A DNA stretch of 64,000 bases, taken from a bacterium (lineage in GTDB: Bacteria; Orphanbacterota; Orphanbacteria; Orphanbacterales; Orphanbacteraceae). Each line of letters opens with the position of its first letter. Positions within the stretch are counted from its first letter, which is position 1. Under the pieces are notes generated by a model. The model was not told where the DNA came from and ran no database searches. It saw nothing but the letters and a program-made list of their open reading frames with translations. The stretch is taken from the NCBI GenBank assembly GCA_025782575.1, contig JALGYY010000017.1, positions 857,892-921,891 of the forward strand, in the 5' to 3' direction. Positions 17,138 to 26,900 of the stretch are shown in pieces. The position numbers and the translations under genes were made by a program.

Positions 17138-20100
17138 GTGGCAGAACATCGGCCCATTTCAGCCAGACTACTTGGATGCCCCCTTCTGTTCGGTTTCCTC
17201 CTCATGCTGGCCGGCTCCGGCTCGGTGGCCCAGGCCGCATCGTGGTTCGATTCCGACTGGCAGTACCGTCAACTCATTACGATTTCCCCCAGTGTGACCA
17301 ACTCTGATCTGACCGATTTCCCGTACATGCTGAAGATTACTGATATCACGAACCCTCTCTTCGACAATGCCCAGATCGATGGCGATGACATCGTGTTAAC
17401 CGCGGACGACGGCATATCCACGCTCGATCATGAGATCGAGTACTACGATAGCGTGGCTGAGACTCTCGTCGCCTGGGTTCGGATCCCGACACTCTCATCG
17501 ACCGTGTCGACCGACATCTATATGTACTATGGCAATGGTTCTGTCTCTACTCAGGAGAACGTGCCCGGAGTCTGGAGCAACGGCTACGAAGCGGTCTATC
17601 ACCTGCACGATGACTTCAACGATTCAAAAGGGAGCCATAACGGCACCAACAGCGGATCGGCTGATGTGACAGGACAGATCGCCGATGGGCAGGATTTCTA
17701 TCCGGATGACGGAGTTGACGAGATCTCGATCGGGAACTGGAACTTCACCGGTGATTCGCTCACCATCTCCGCCTGGATGAAATCCGACGACGGTTTCGCC
17801 CAGGACGATCCCCGTATTATCTCGAAAGCGAATTCGGGCACTCCCGAGGATCACGTGTATATGCTGAGCCTGTATGATGGAACCATCAACGAGAACAGGC
17901 TTCGATTCCGCGTCAAGACCGGCTTGAGCGACACTCTCGGAATGACGGAGCTTCAAGGTAGCTCACCGAACGGGTATCTCCCCGATGCGGCCGAGTGGTA
18001 TCTGGTCGCCGGGACATACGACGGGACACAGATGCGGCTTATCCGTGACGGCCTGGATGCCGGAAGCACGGCTAAGACCGGGCTGATCCGGCAGAACGCA
18101 TGGCCTTCCTATATCGGCAACAACACGGCCAACACGGACACCGCGCTCTACTCATTCGACGGCAAACTCGATGAGGTGAGAATCGCATCAGCCGCACGAT
18201 CACTTGACTGGATGGGCGCGAATTACCTCAGCCAGTCATCGCCGGCCTCCTATGTAACCCTGGGCGCCCCGGACACCTCGTACACGGTGGGCGGCAGGGT
18301 GTTCGAGGACGCCGACTTTACTGGCACGGCTTCGGACTATGATGGCGGGACCGGCGACTCGGTGAGCTCGAATGTGGACGTGGAATTATATGACGCGAGC
18401 GATAGCACTTTCATCTCGTCAACTGTGACCGACGTCTCCGGAAACTATAACTTTGGCGGGCTCCTCAACGGGGATTATATCGTACGTGTCCGTTCGGTGA
18501 CGATGGGTGACTCCGATACTAAGCCGGCGGGCGGGCTGAACGGCACCGTTCCCGGAACTTGGCCATACCCCCATCCCGAGATGACCTGGGGGAATGGGGC
18601 AGCCGTCTACGGCGGGCAGAGCGCTACGGCGGACGACGCGGATACCGGAGACAATGCGGGGATCGGAGACACGCATCTGCCGGTGGCGGTAAGTAGTGGA
18701 GATGTAACCGGTGTCAACTTCGGCTTCGCCTACAACCTGATCGTAAATACCGAGGACGACGGTCTCGCTGACAACACCCGCAGCGATCAGGGGAGTTTTC
18801 GGCAGTTCCTGAAGAACGCCAACGCCATCGGATCAGCGAGCGGCACCACGGCAAACAGCAGCGAGTTCCGGATGCAGGTTCCAGCCGTCGTCGTCGATGG
18901 TCCCGACAGTTGGTGGCGGTTTACCGCGACCGCTGTGAACCCTCCGATCTCGGATGGGGGCACAACGGTCGATGGGTCGACGCAACGGGCGAATTCCGGT
19001 GCCGACTCGAATACAAGGGGTCCGGAGATCGAACTTTTCGGCAACGGAATCAGCGCCGTCGGCCTGACACTTTCCGGTGCGAACGAGGTGGTGCGGGAGC
19101 TGGCCATCAACGGGTTTGGAGGGACCGGCGTACTCGTGACCAGCAACGGCGGGAGCACAATCGCCGGTTGTTACATCGGCACGAATGCCATCGGGACACT
19201 CGTCTCGGCGAACGATGGTTACGGGATCGAAATCCGGACCTCAGGGAATACGATCGGTGGAACGCTTGCCGGCGATCGGAATATCGTCTCCGGCAGCGGA
19301 ATCGACGGGATCTACCTGAACGGAGCGACCGCCACCGGAAACCAGATCCTCGGAAACTACATCGGGGTAAACGCCGCCGGAGACGGTGACTTCGGCAACG
19401 GCCAGCACGGTATTGTCGTCGAGGGCCCGGACAATCAAATCGGGGGCGTTGCCGCCGGTGCTCGAAACGTAATATCCGGGAACACACGGTCTGCGATCTT
19501 TCTTACAGGAACCTCGGCCATGAACAATGTCATCCGGGGGAACTACCTCGGGACGGACGAAAGCGGAGTCTCGTCTATCGCGAATGACTGGGATGGTGTC
19601 ACGATTCGTGCCGGTGCGACACAAGACACGATCGGTGGAACGACCACCGAATCCAGGAACATCATTGCCGGAAACACGGAAGACGGAATCTACATCGGCG
19701 ATGAAGCGAGCGACGGCCATGTGATCGAGGGAAACTGGATCGGCGTTAATGCTCTGGGGAACCCGCTGGCGAACGGATGGCACGGTATCACGGTGGATCT
19801 CGGGGCGGACGCTTGCCGGATCGGCGGATCGGTGACTGGTGCGGGAAATGTCATCGCATCGAACGGGATGGATGGCGTGCGCATCATGACCGGCAGTCTG
19901 GGCAACTCCATACTCGGCAACTCCATTTACTCGAACTCGGAGCTCGGCATCGACCTGAACAACGACGATGTCACGCTGAACGACGACGACGATCCGGACA
20001 CCGGGCCGAACAACTTCCAGAACTTCCCGGTCCTCACCTCGGTCGTCACGACCGGGAGCGGAAGCATCCTCATTGAAGGCACATTGAACAGCGTCGCGAG

Positions 20101-20749
20101 CGCCGACTACCGGGTCGAATTCTTCTCGAACGCCACTGCAGACGTATCCGGCTACGGCGAGGGGGAAACTTATCTTGGCGCCGACACGGTGACGACCGAT
20201 GGCTTGGGGGACGTGAGCTTCAGCGTCACCCTCTCCGCCACTGTCGGCGCCGGCGCCTATATCACAGCCACTGCCACCGATCCATCAGGCAACGCGTCCG
20301 AATTCAGCGCAACGACCACGGCTGTCCTCTACGTACCCGTGATTACCAAGAAAGCTTACTTTTCCGATGATTCCGCAGTACCGGACGGGGCGATTCTTCC
20401 CGCCGGTACCGAGATCAGATACCTGCTCTATGTCAACAATCGCCTCACCGCGCGAAATGATGTTGTCCTCCAGGATGTCCTCGACCCCACATTCGCTTAC
20501 GTGGGGGGGACGATCCTCTATGACAACAGCGTGGCGACATGCGCCGGCGGAACGTGCACCACATCGGAAGAGTCGACTATTCTTGCTGCGGCTCTCGCGG
20601 GAACTGTCGGAACAGACGGGGTAGATGGTGATGTGGTGAGTTACACGGGCAGCACGTTGGATATAGGGGATGCGATCGTCGCCAATAACCAGTTGGATAT
20701 TTTGGCTGAAAAAATCTGGGCGGTCGTCTTTACAGTGAAGATCAACTGA
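17138..20749 (+). CDS. Large secreted beta-helix protein with DUF2341, LamG, SdrD and DUF11-like domains
   Basis: 1203 residues starting with GTG; signal peptide ends near SVAQAA (~33). Domains in order: DUF2341 (~34-150, starting WFDSDWQYRQ), LamG/concanavalin-like (~150-375), SdrD-B-like Cna repeat (~380-470, VGGRVFEDADF ... GNYNFGGLLNGDY), right-handed beta helix (~650-940) with four units of the type N-[YW]-[IL]-G-[TV]-[ND] spaced 60-64 residues, an Ig-like segment, and a C-terminal DUF11-like module (~1065-1203) resembling the two small exported proteins of this locus. Cell-surface or secreted adhesin/carbohydrate-binding protein by inference. Convergent with the kinase-FecR-barrel operon. 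Confidence 0.85.
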   Translation: MAEHRPISARLLGCPLLFGFLLMLAGSGSVAQAASWFDSDWQYRQLITISPSVTNSDLTDFPYMLKITDITNPLFDNAQIDGDDIVLTADDGISTLDHEIEYYDSVAETLVAWVRIPTLSSTVSTDIYMYYGNGSVSTQENVPGVWSNGYEAVYHLHDDFNDSKGSHNGTNSGSADVTGQIADGQDFYPDDGVDEISIGNWNFTGDSLTISAWMKSDDGFAQDDPRIISKANSGTPEDHVYMLSLYDGTINENRLRFRVKTGLSDTLGMTELQGSSPNGYLPDAAEWYLVAGTYDGTQMRLIRDGLDAGSTAKTGLIRQNAWPSYIGNNTANTDTALYSFDGKLDEVRIASAARSLDWMGANYLSQSSPASYVTLGAPDTSYTVGGRVFEDADFTGTASDYDGGTGDSVSSNVDVELYDASDSTFISSTVTDVSGNYNFGGLLNGDYIVRVRSVTMGDSDTKPAGGLNGTVPGTWPYPHPEMTWGNGAAVYGGQSATADDADTGDNAGIGDTHLPVAVSSGDVTGVNFGFAYNLIVNTEDDGLADNTRSDQGSFRQFLKNANAIGSASGTTANSSEFRMQVPAVVVDGPDSWWRFTATAVNPPISDGGTTVDGSTQRANSGADSNTRGPEIELFGNGISAVGLTLSGANEVVRELAINGFGGTGVLVTSNGGSTIAGCYIGTNAIGTLVSANDGYGIEIRTSGNTIGGTLAGDRNIVSGSGIDGIYLNGATATGNQILGNYIGVNAAGDGDFGNGQHGIVVEGPDNQIGGVAAGARNVISGNTRSAIFLTGTSAMNNVIRGNYLGTDESGVSSIANDWDGVTIRAGATQDTIGGTTTESRNIIAGNTEDGIYIGDEASDGHVIEGNWIGVNALGNPLANGWHGITVDLGADACRIGGSVTGAGNVIASNGMDGVRIMTGSLGNSILGNSIYSNSELGIDLNNDDVTLNDDDDPDTGPNNFQNFPVLTSVVTTGSGSILIEGTLNSVASADYRVEFFSNATADVSGYGEGETYLGADTVTTDGLGDVSFSVTLSATVGAGAYITATATDPSGNASEFSATTTAVLYVPVITKKAYFSDDSAVPDGAILPAGTEIRYLLYVNNRLTARNDVVLQDVLDPTFAYVGGTILYDNSVATCAGGTCTTSEESTILAAALAGTVGTDGVDGDVVSYTGSTLDIGDAIVANNQLDILAEKIWAVVFTVKIN

Positions 20750-20782
20750 CCGGCATTTCCACCATCCGGCTTCCGACGATGA

Positions 20783-22636
20783 TCAGGAAACGACCGGTAC
20801 CGATTCCGGTTCGATCCGATCCTTCTCGCCGACCTCCGGAAGAGATCGATCAACGGTCGGCATGGAAATTGTGAAGGTCGTCCCCTCACCCAGCTCGCTT
20901 TCGACTGCAATCTTCCCGCCGTGATCCTCGATTATCCCGAAGCTGACCGACAGCCCGAGACCGGTCCCCTTCCCCGAGCGCTTGGTCGTAAAGAAAGGCT
21001 CGTAGATTTTCCCCATCACTTCAGCGCTCATTCCCGGACCATCGTCGGCCACCCGGAGCATCAACGAACCTGACTCACTGATGGCCGTGCTCACCGTAAT
21101 GACTCCGGGCGCCCCGTCCATGGCCTGTTGAGCGTTGATCATCAGGTTCATCACGACTTGCTGAAGCTGGTTCGCGTTGCCGCGTATCGGAAGCAGGCTC
21201 TCCCCGAGTTCCCGCCGGAGCTTGACCTGATTCAACTCGAGTTGGTGATTCACGATTGCGATAGCGTCTTCAACCACAGGATTGATTTCTATTGTCTCGA
21301 GCGTCGCCTTTTCCTGGCGAGCAAACCTCAGCAGATTATCAATGATCGATTTGCAGCGCTTCGTCTCTTTCTCGATCAGATCGAGGTTTTTTCGCAGAGG
21401 CGTTCCATCCTCTGACTTCCGCTTGGTGAGCTGCGTAACCGCCAGAATTCCCGCCAGCGGGTTCTTGATCTCGTGTGCAATGCCGGCTCCAAGTTGCCCG
21501 AAGGCCGCCATCTTCTCCGATTGAACGAGTTGAGAGTGGGCCTCTTCCAGGGCGGTGTCTCGCTCTTTGAGACCGGTCGTCATCCGGTTGAACGCCTGGG
21601 CCAGAGTGCCGACCTCGTCCCTGCTGCTGACGGCGACCGTGACGTCGAATTCACCCTTCGCGATCCGCGTGGTCGCGGAAGCGAGCTTATCCAGAGGTCG
21701 GGTGATCAGGGCCGAACCGAATGAACTGGTCAGAACAGCCAGAACCAGAAGCCCGAGCGCGATAATCAGGAGCTGCTTAAGCAGAGCGCGGGAAGCCATG
21801 TTCACTGCCGACCGCGGGATCTGAGCGCATACCGTTACGCCGCCCACTCCGGCGCTCGCGAAGCCTCCGATCATCAGACGATCGTCGATTTCGTAGACGA
21901 GCGTCACCCCTGCGCTGTGTTCATCGAGCCCTCCTTCCACCTCCGAAGGGAATTCGATTCTCGCCCGTGCCCCCACTCCGGCAGGTTCCGAATCGGTAAG
22001 AAGCATTCCATTCGGACCCACTATCAGGATTTCGAATACCGGTGATCGTTCAGAAATCCGCCGAAGCCGTTCCGAGCGCGCCACGATCGAGATGATGAGA
22101 GACGTACCATCTTTTGATGGCGGCATCGCTTGCGCAAACGTGATCGTCGGCAGATCTTCGTGCAGCGTTGAATTCTCCAGCCAGATCTCCTTGGAGCCGG
22201 AGAGTCCGTCCGGGAAGGGATGGCTCAGGCGATATTCACGAAAGTCTTTCTCCGATAGTCCCCCGCCCACCAGGGTCGCCACGTCATAGACACCGGCGAT
22301 TTCCTTCCCGTCCTTATGAAGTGTAACGGCAACCAGATCTTCAGCATCGGTGAAGAAATCCTTCAGAAGATTCCTTCTGCTATCCGCCGTCAGATCCGAT
22401 TCGCCCATGAGGCGCCCGTACATCTGAAGGCGGTTCCGGTATCCCGACAAGACAGATCCGCACTCTTCGGCGGAACTCATCGCCATGATCGATGCGAGAT
22501 CGCTGATATAGGTCTCTTTATCCTCATGGAACATCTCTGCCATCGTAAAGGTGATCAGGCTGATCACGATCGTCACGATGGACAGCAAGGCAATCAGGAT
22601 CTTGAGACGAATCGGAAAGCGCAGTCGGTTTTTCAT
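20783..22636 (-). CDS. Membrane sensor histidine kinase
   Basis: 617 residues. TM1 at about 9-32, periplasmic Cache-like sensor (40-285), TM2 (~286-310), HAMP (~312-365; RPLDKLASATTRIAKGEFDV), HisKA with His in AGIAHEIKNPLAGIL (~387), HATPase_c (490-600; N-box VMNLMINAQQAMD, DDGPGMS, GKGTGLGLS). The catalytic core is like NtrB/ZraS/AtoS kinases that usually partner sigma54 response regulators, but no response regulator is adjacent. It follows the FecR-domain gene by 19 bases and is the last gene of the DUF11/barrel operon, suggesting that it monitors or controls that surface system. Confidence 0.92.
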   Translation of the reverse strand: MKNRLRFPIRLKILIALLSIVTIVISLITFTMAEMFHEDKETYISDLASIMAMSSAEECGSVLSGYRNRLQMYGRLMGESDLTADSRRNLLKDFFTDAEDLVAVTLHKDGKEIAGVYDVATLVGGGLSEKDFREYRLSHPFPDGLSGSKEIWLENSTLHEDLPTITFAQAMPPSKDGTSLIISIVARSERLRRISERSPVFEILIVGPNGMLLTDSEPAGVGARARIEFPSEVEGGLDEHSAGVTLVYEIDDRLMIGGFASAGVGGVTVCAQIPRSAVNMASRALLKQLLIIALGLLVLAVLTSSFGSALITRPLDKLASATTRIAKGEFDVTVAVSSRDEVGTLAQAFNRMTTGLKERDTALEEAHSQLVQSEKMAAFGQLGAGIAHEIKNPLAGILAVTQLTKRKSEDGTPLRKNLDLIEKETKRCKSIIDNLLRFARQEKATLETIEINPVVEDAIAIVNHQLELNQVKLRRELGESLLPIRGNANQLQQVVMNLMINAQQAMDGAPGVITVSTAISESGSLMLRVADDGPGMSAEVMGKIYEPFFTTKRSGKGTGLGLSVSFGIIEDHGGKIAVESELGEGTTFTISMPTVDRSLPEVGEKDRIEPESVPVVS

Positions 22637-22655
22637 ATTCTCTTTCTCCCGATTT

Positions 22656-23918
22656 TCAGTACTTCGCCGAGATTATCTCGGACCGGTACGTTGTGTTCCC
22701 TACCCGGTCAAGTGCTTCGACCACGACAACATTCAAGCCGCGCTCGAGGGCGACTGTATCTTCAAAGAATCCCGCTCGATCCATGGATACTCTTACCTTC
22801 TGAATAAATACGATTGATCCTGGTTCCGCTTTCCCCCGAAGGACCAGGTGATCCGCGTTCACCGGGCCGGAGGGGAAATCGATCTGCAGCTTCGGCGCCA
22901 CCATATCTCCGACGAGCCGGAAGCTGCGCGCCTGACTCGCCGACCCTTCGAGGTCGGCCGCAAGCCCGATCACCTTCCAGTAGTACGTCCCGCCGGTCAG
23001 ATTGCCGAGAGTGTGTTCTTCTCCTCTGATTCTTGAATCATAAACCACATTGCCGAATTTCTTATCTCGCGCAATCTGGAGGCGGTATGAGCCTGCCCCC
23101 TCCCCCTTCTTCCACTTGAGCCGGATCCGGGGCGGACTTTCGCGGTAGTAAGTGACATTCCCGTTGTCCGGTGCCAATAGAGTCGGTCGATCAGGAAGCG
23201 GGCTGACGAACACCGGCTCCTCGTCCTCCGAGGGCCCGAGAACGAGCGCTTCATTCGCCTTCAACGTGACGGTTTTCCCGTGGGAGGAGACCTCGGCCGT
23301 TCCTTCGTAAACCGAAATCGTGGCTGACTGATCGTCGTGAACCACTATCCGGAATGAGGCATCTTCCGTACTGCCCTTGCTCGATCCGATCTCCGAAGTT
23401 CCGCCCGCCGTAACGACCTGGACAGTGAGAGCATCGGTACCACCGCCGGAGATTCTCCCCCACAGCTCTCCTGAGAGCACCATCATCGATGCACGCCGTG
23501 ATCGGTCGCCCTTCTCCGCTTTGTAATCCTTGATCACCACCAGGGAGTTCTCCCCCAGGATGATCTCGCTCTCTTCACCAAAGGCGATCGTTGCCGCGGA
23601 CTTCTCAAAGGTCTGAATCGCATGCTGCCGTCCGAGAGACATGCCTCCGTTGGACGATCCCCAGACAAGACCGTCGAATGGCTTGTCTTTTACTTTTCTC
23701 TGCACATCGGAGAGCGTGGCGACTTGAATCCATTCCTGGTCTGTCCGGGTAGACAGCTTTCCCGGGTTCACCAGTCCGAGAAGTCCGGAACCCTCCGGCA
23801 ACAGAGCAGTCAGCATGCTAAGTAGCACAAGAAAGAAACCGACCACCAGTACGAGAGCGATCGTGATCTCCGTTACTCGCTGGACAATGCTGTTCACTCT
23901 CATCTTCTTGAGCCTCAT
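22656..23918 (-). CDS. Membrane-anchored FecR-domain protein with FN3/Ig-like repeats
   Basis: About 420 residues. One N-terminal membrane anchor (~17-38; TEITIALVLVVGFFLVLLSM), a FecR-type domain (~95-230: FGEESEIILGENSLVVIKD ... GTAEVSSHGKTVTLKANEALVL), an FN3-like domain (~240-340; IRLKWKKGEGAGSYRLQIA) and a C-terminal Ig-like domain (GPVNADHLVLRGKAEPGS). The ATG at 23918 overlaps the upstream stop (TAATG), so it is translationally coupled to the 1812-residue barrel protein; Met 15 bases later is an alternative. No FecI-type sigma gene is nearby, so this is probably a structural/periplasmic FecR module rather than an anti-sigma. Confidence 0.82.
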   Translation of the reverse strand: MRLKKMRVNSIVQRVTEITIALVLVVGFFLVLLSMLTALLPEGSGLLGLVNPGKLSTRTDQEWIQVATLSDVQRKVKDKPFDGLVWGSSNGGMSLGRQHAIQTFEKSAATIAFGEESEIILGENSLVVIKDYKAEKGDRSRRASMMVLSGELWGRISGGGTDALTVQVVTAGGTSEIGSSKGSTEDASFRIVVHDDQSATISVYEGTAEVSSHGKTVTLKANEALVLGPSEDEEPVFVSPLPDRPTLLAPDNGNVTYYRESPPRIRLKWKKGEGAGSYRLQIARDKKFGNVVYDSRIRGEEHTLGNLTGGTYYWKVIGLAADLEGSASQARSFRLVGDMVAPKLQIDFPSGPVNADHLVLRGKAEPGSIVFIQKVRVSMDRAGFFEDTVALERGLNVVVVEALDRVGNTTYRSEIISAKY

Positions 23919-26900
23919 TAGTACCATCCCTGTAATCTCATGAACCAACCTCTCACCGAGTAGTCGTCCATGGAATACTCGTTATCGGAGAAGTCCGTGA
24001 AGTTGTAGCCCATCCCGAGTCGGAAGTTCTTCAGCAACGACCAGGTCGCCTCATTCAACCAGCCCTTTCGATAGTCCTTCGCCTCTTCCTGGTGAAGGAC
24101 CCTGTATTCCACGCCCAATCCGAGCTCCCGCCAGAGCCCGAGGTTGATTCTTTGGATGCCGAGGTAAGTGTGGGTCGTTACATCCGGGCGATCTTCGATC
24201 TTCTCATTCTTGATTCTCGCCGCTCCCTTTCCAAACCATTCGATACGTGGATGCACTTCGGCAACAAGTTCCACGGAAACAACGTCCATCCGTTTCTCAT
24301 CCCGATCCATCTCGGCAAGAGCGCCGGGACGCATATCAAAGAGGTGGGAATAGCGGGCGAGCGCGTTCACTCGGTCGTGGCCGACCGGCCGATAGGCGAA
24401 GCCGATCGTCCGTTCTTCGAGACGGGCCTCGTCCTCATCCCGCTCCCTGTCGCGGGTCTTGCTGAATCGATAGACCCCGAGGAAAGAAAAATCGGGGGAG
24501 ATCTTGAGATCGATTTGATTAACCGTAAAGTACTGGATCCGGTCCGCAATTCCGTTTTCGTACCTCACTTCATGGCGGGAACTGGCCTTGATGTTCCGCG
24601 TGTCGGAGTAGGCAATGCTTCCCGAGAGTGCGTTTCTCTCCGAACTCAGGCTGTCGGCATCTACTTGGGAAGTTTCGCCGCCGAGCAGTAGTTTAAGGCC
24701 CGGTCCGATCTCCCACTGGCGCTGTATCCCCATGAGAGAAACGCGGCGGTCTCCGCTTCGAGTGTTCACCCATTGATACTCACTGTAGATACGGCTTCCC
24801 TTGGCGAACCGGGACTCACCTCCGAAGACCGTGGAAGTTTGATCGTCTCCCCCGCCGTTCAGAACCCTCTCAGTCAGATAGACGCGGCTATCGCCGATTG
24901 CCAGCGCGGCGCCGGCACGGCCCGACCGCCCACGCGTTCCCTCGGTTCCCTCCGCGTCGAGGGAGAGCGAGGGGAGAAGCTGATACGTCAGACCCAAAGT
25001 AGTCTGATCATTCTCGGGCCCGGAAAACGTCTGCTGGCGCTCCACCCGGCCTGAGATTTTCTCATTCGCGTTCGCGCTCAGCTTGACCGCGCCGAACTGG
25101 TTGTTCTCCAGGGAATTCCCGTCCCGATCTTCAGAGATTGAGCGAAGGTATTCCGCGCCGAATCCCCACCGGTCCGCGGCGTGACTCCACTGCACGGACC
25201 CGACGGTTTTCCTGGCCACCGTTCCCGCGCTCAGGGAGTCGGCCGTGAGATCTTCCTGATCGGTCCGCAAGCGCAGCGCCGACCGATCGGTCAATAGAAG
25301 CTCTCCGCTCACCCCGACCTTACGTGTACCTCGCTCCTGGAAGTTCCCGCTCGACTGGAACCCGGCCTCGAGCTCCTTCAGGTATGCCTTGATCAAGTAT
25401 TTGTCGGGCTTCCGAATCCACTCACCCAGATCGATTTCGGCCGCCGCTTTCCAGGCCCGGCCCTGACGGGCGCCTTCTGGAGTGACCTCACGGTAGCTGA
25501 GCCCCCCATCGCTACTCACGAAGGTCGGTGAATCGGTTCCTTCCGTCTCCGCGAGCTCCGCCATGATTCGTGAGTTCTCACCTAACCGGATTTCCGCATC
25601 CGCCCCTTCCAGGAGGTACTGACCTGATTCGAGCTGATCGTCCACGTAGGTCGCGCCGACGGAGACTCGATCGCCGAGCTGGCGACGGCCTCGTGCCCCG
25701 AACGCATTCTCCTGGAAGAAATCGGCCCTGACCTCGTACTCCACCTCGATGAAGATCGGATCCCCGGATAGGATTTCCCGGTCCACCAGGTCTCCATCCG
25801 GTTCGACACTCGAGATCGGGCGCCGGAACATGATCCGGCCTTCCTCATACTTGATGGTGTAATCGAAATTCTGCTGTTGCGTCTCCCGTCGGAGAACGAG
25901 CCCCGTAATTTTGTCCCGCACCACAAGCGTGACCTGCTCGCTCCCCTCGATCAGATCGGAGTGACTCAGGTAGTAGAGAGAGCCGCCCGTCCCGGAGAGT
26001 TCGTCCCGCACGTGGAGCTGCCTCAGCTCCGCTCCGAAGAACACGATCTCTGTGTCAGGTTTCCCGAAGCGTGTCTTGGAAGCGGATCGGTAAGTGGCCT
26101 GGCCGCCGTAGAGTGTCCTCCGGTAGGCGGCCAGCTCGGTGTCCGAGAGCGACAGCGGATAGTTCCCGACCAGAATTCCGATCTCGTCGCTCTCCAGAGC
26201 GAGATAGAACTTTCCCTGGCTCTCGCCGTCATAAGTCACGGAACTCGCATCCCCATAGACGGGGTAGAGCTTGTCAGGATCGAGGTTAGTCAGTAACCGC
26301 TCGGTTTTACCCAGGTCGATGTTACGGAAGATACCTTCATAGCGATCCTTCTCGCTGTCAAAGGCGGACGTGACGAGATACTTGCCCGCGATGACCCCTT
26401 TGAGATAGAACGCAGCTCTTCCTTCCACGTAGAAGGTTCGTCCATCATCTACGCCGGTTCCTTCCAGGTGTCCCCTTCCGATGTACTCGCCGATCCGCCC
26501 CTCCGCAAAAGCGAGCAGGAAGAGTTCGTTCCGTGCCACATCGATTTCCCTCTCGATGATTCCGTTACGTCCTTCCGGATCGGTTACCTGAACGGTAAGC
26601 AGACTCTTTCCGCGGGGCAGTTCGACGACCCCGTAGAAGCGGCCGTCTTCCTGGACCTCCAGAGATTGCCCGTTCGCCCGGACCTGGTTCTTCGGTTCCG
26701 TCTTCCCTGTGATCCGGAGATGAGCCGTGCTGAGCCGGACGCCCGGCGGCGGAAGATCGACGGTAAGTATGGGGATCGCCTCGGCAATGATGAGAGCGTT
26801 CCCATCGCCATCCACGTCCGAGGCCAGTAGATCGACGTTGACGATTCTCGATGCGCCCTGCGCGTTTTCTACGAGAATGCCACAGACATTGTGCCCGAGT

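Noticed and set aside
19150-19950. Regular repeats in DNA that could suggest a CRISPR or tandem-repeat array
   Set aside because: They encode 60-64-residue beta-helix units of the 1203-residue protein; DNA identity between units is low and there are no spacers.
22656-23918. FecR-domain protein as an anti-sigma factor of an ECF system
   Set aside because: No FecI-type sigma gene is adjacent; FN3/Ig-like extensions and the operon with a barrel protein favour a structural role.
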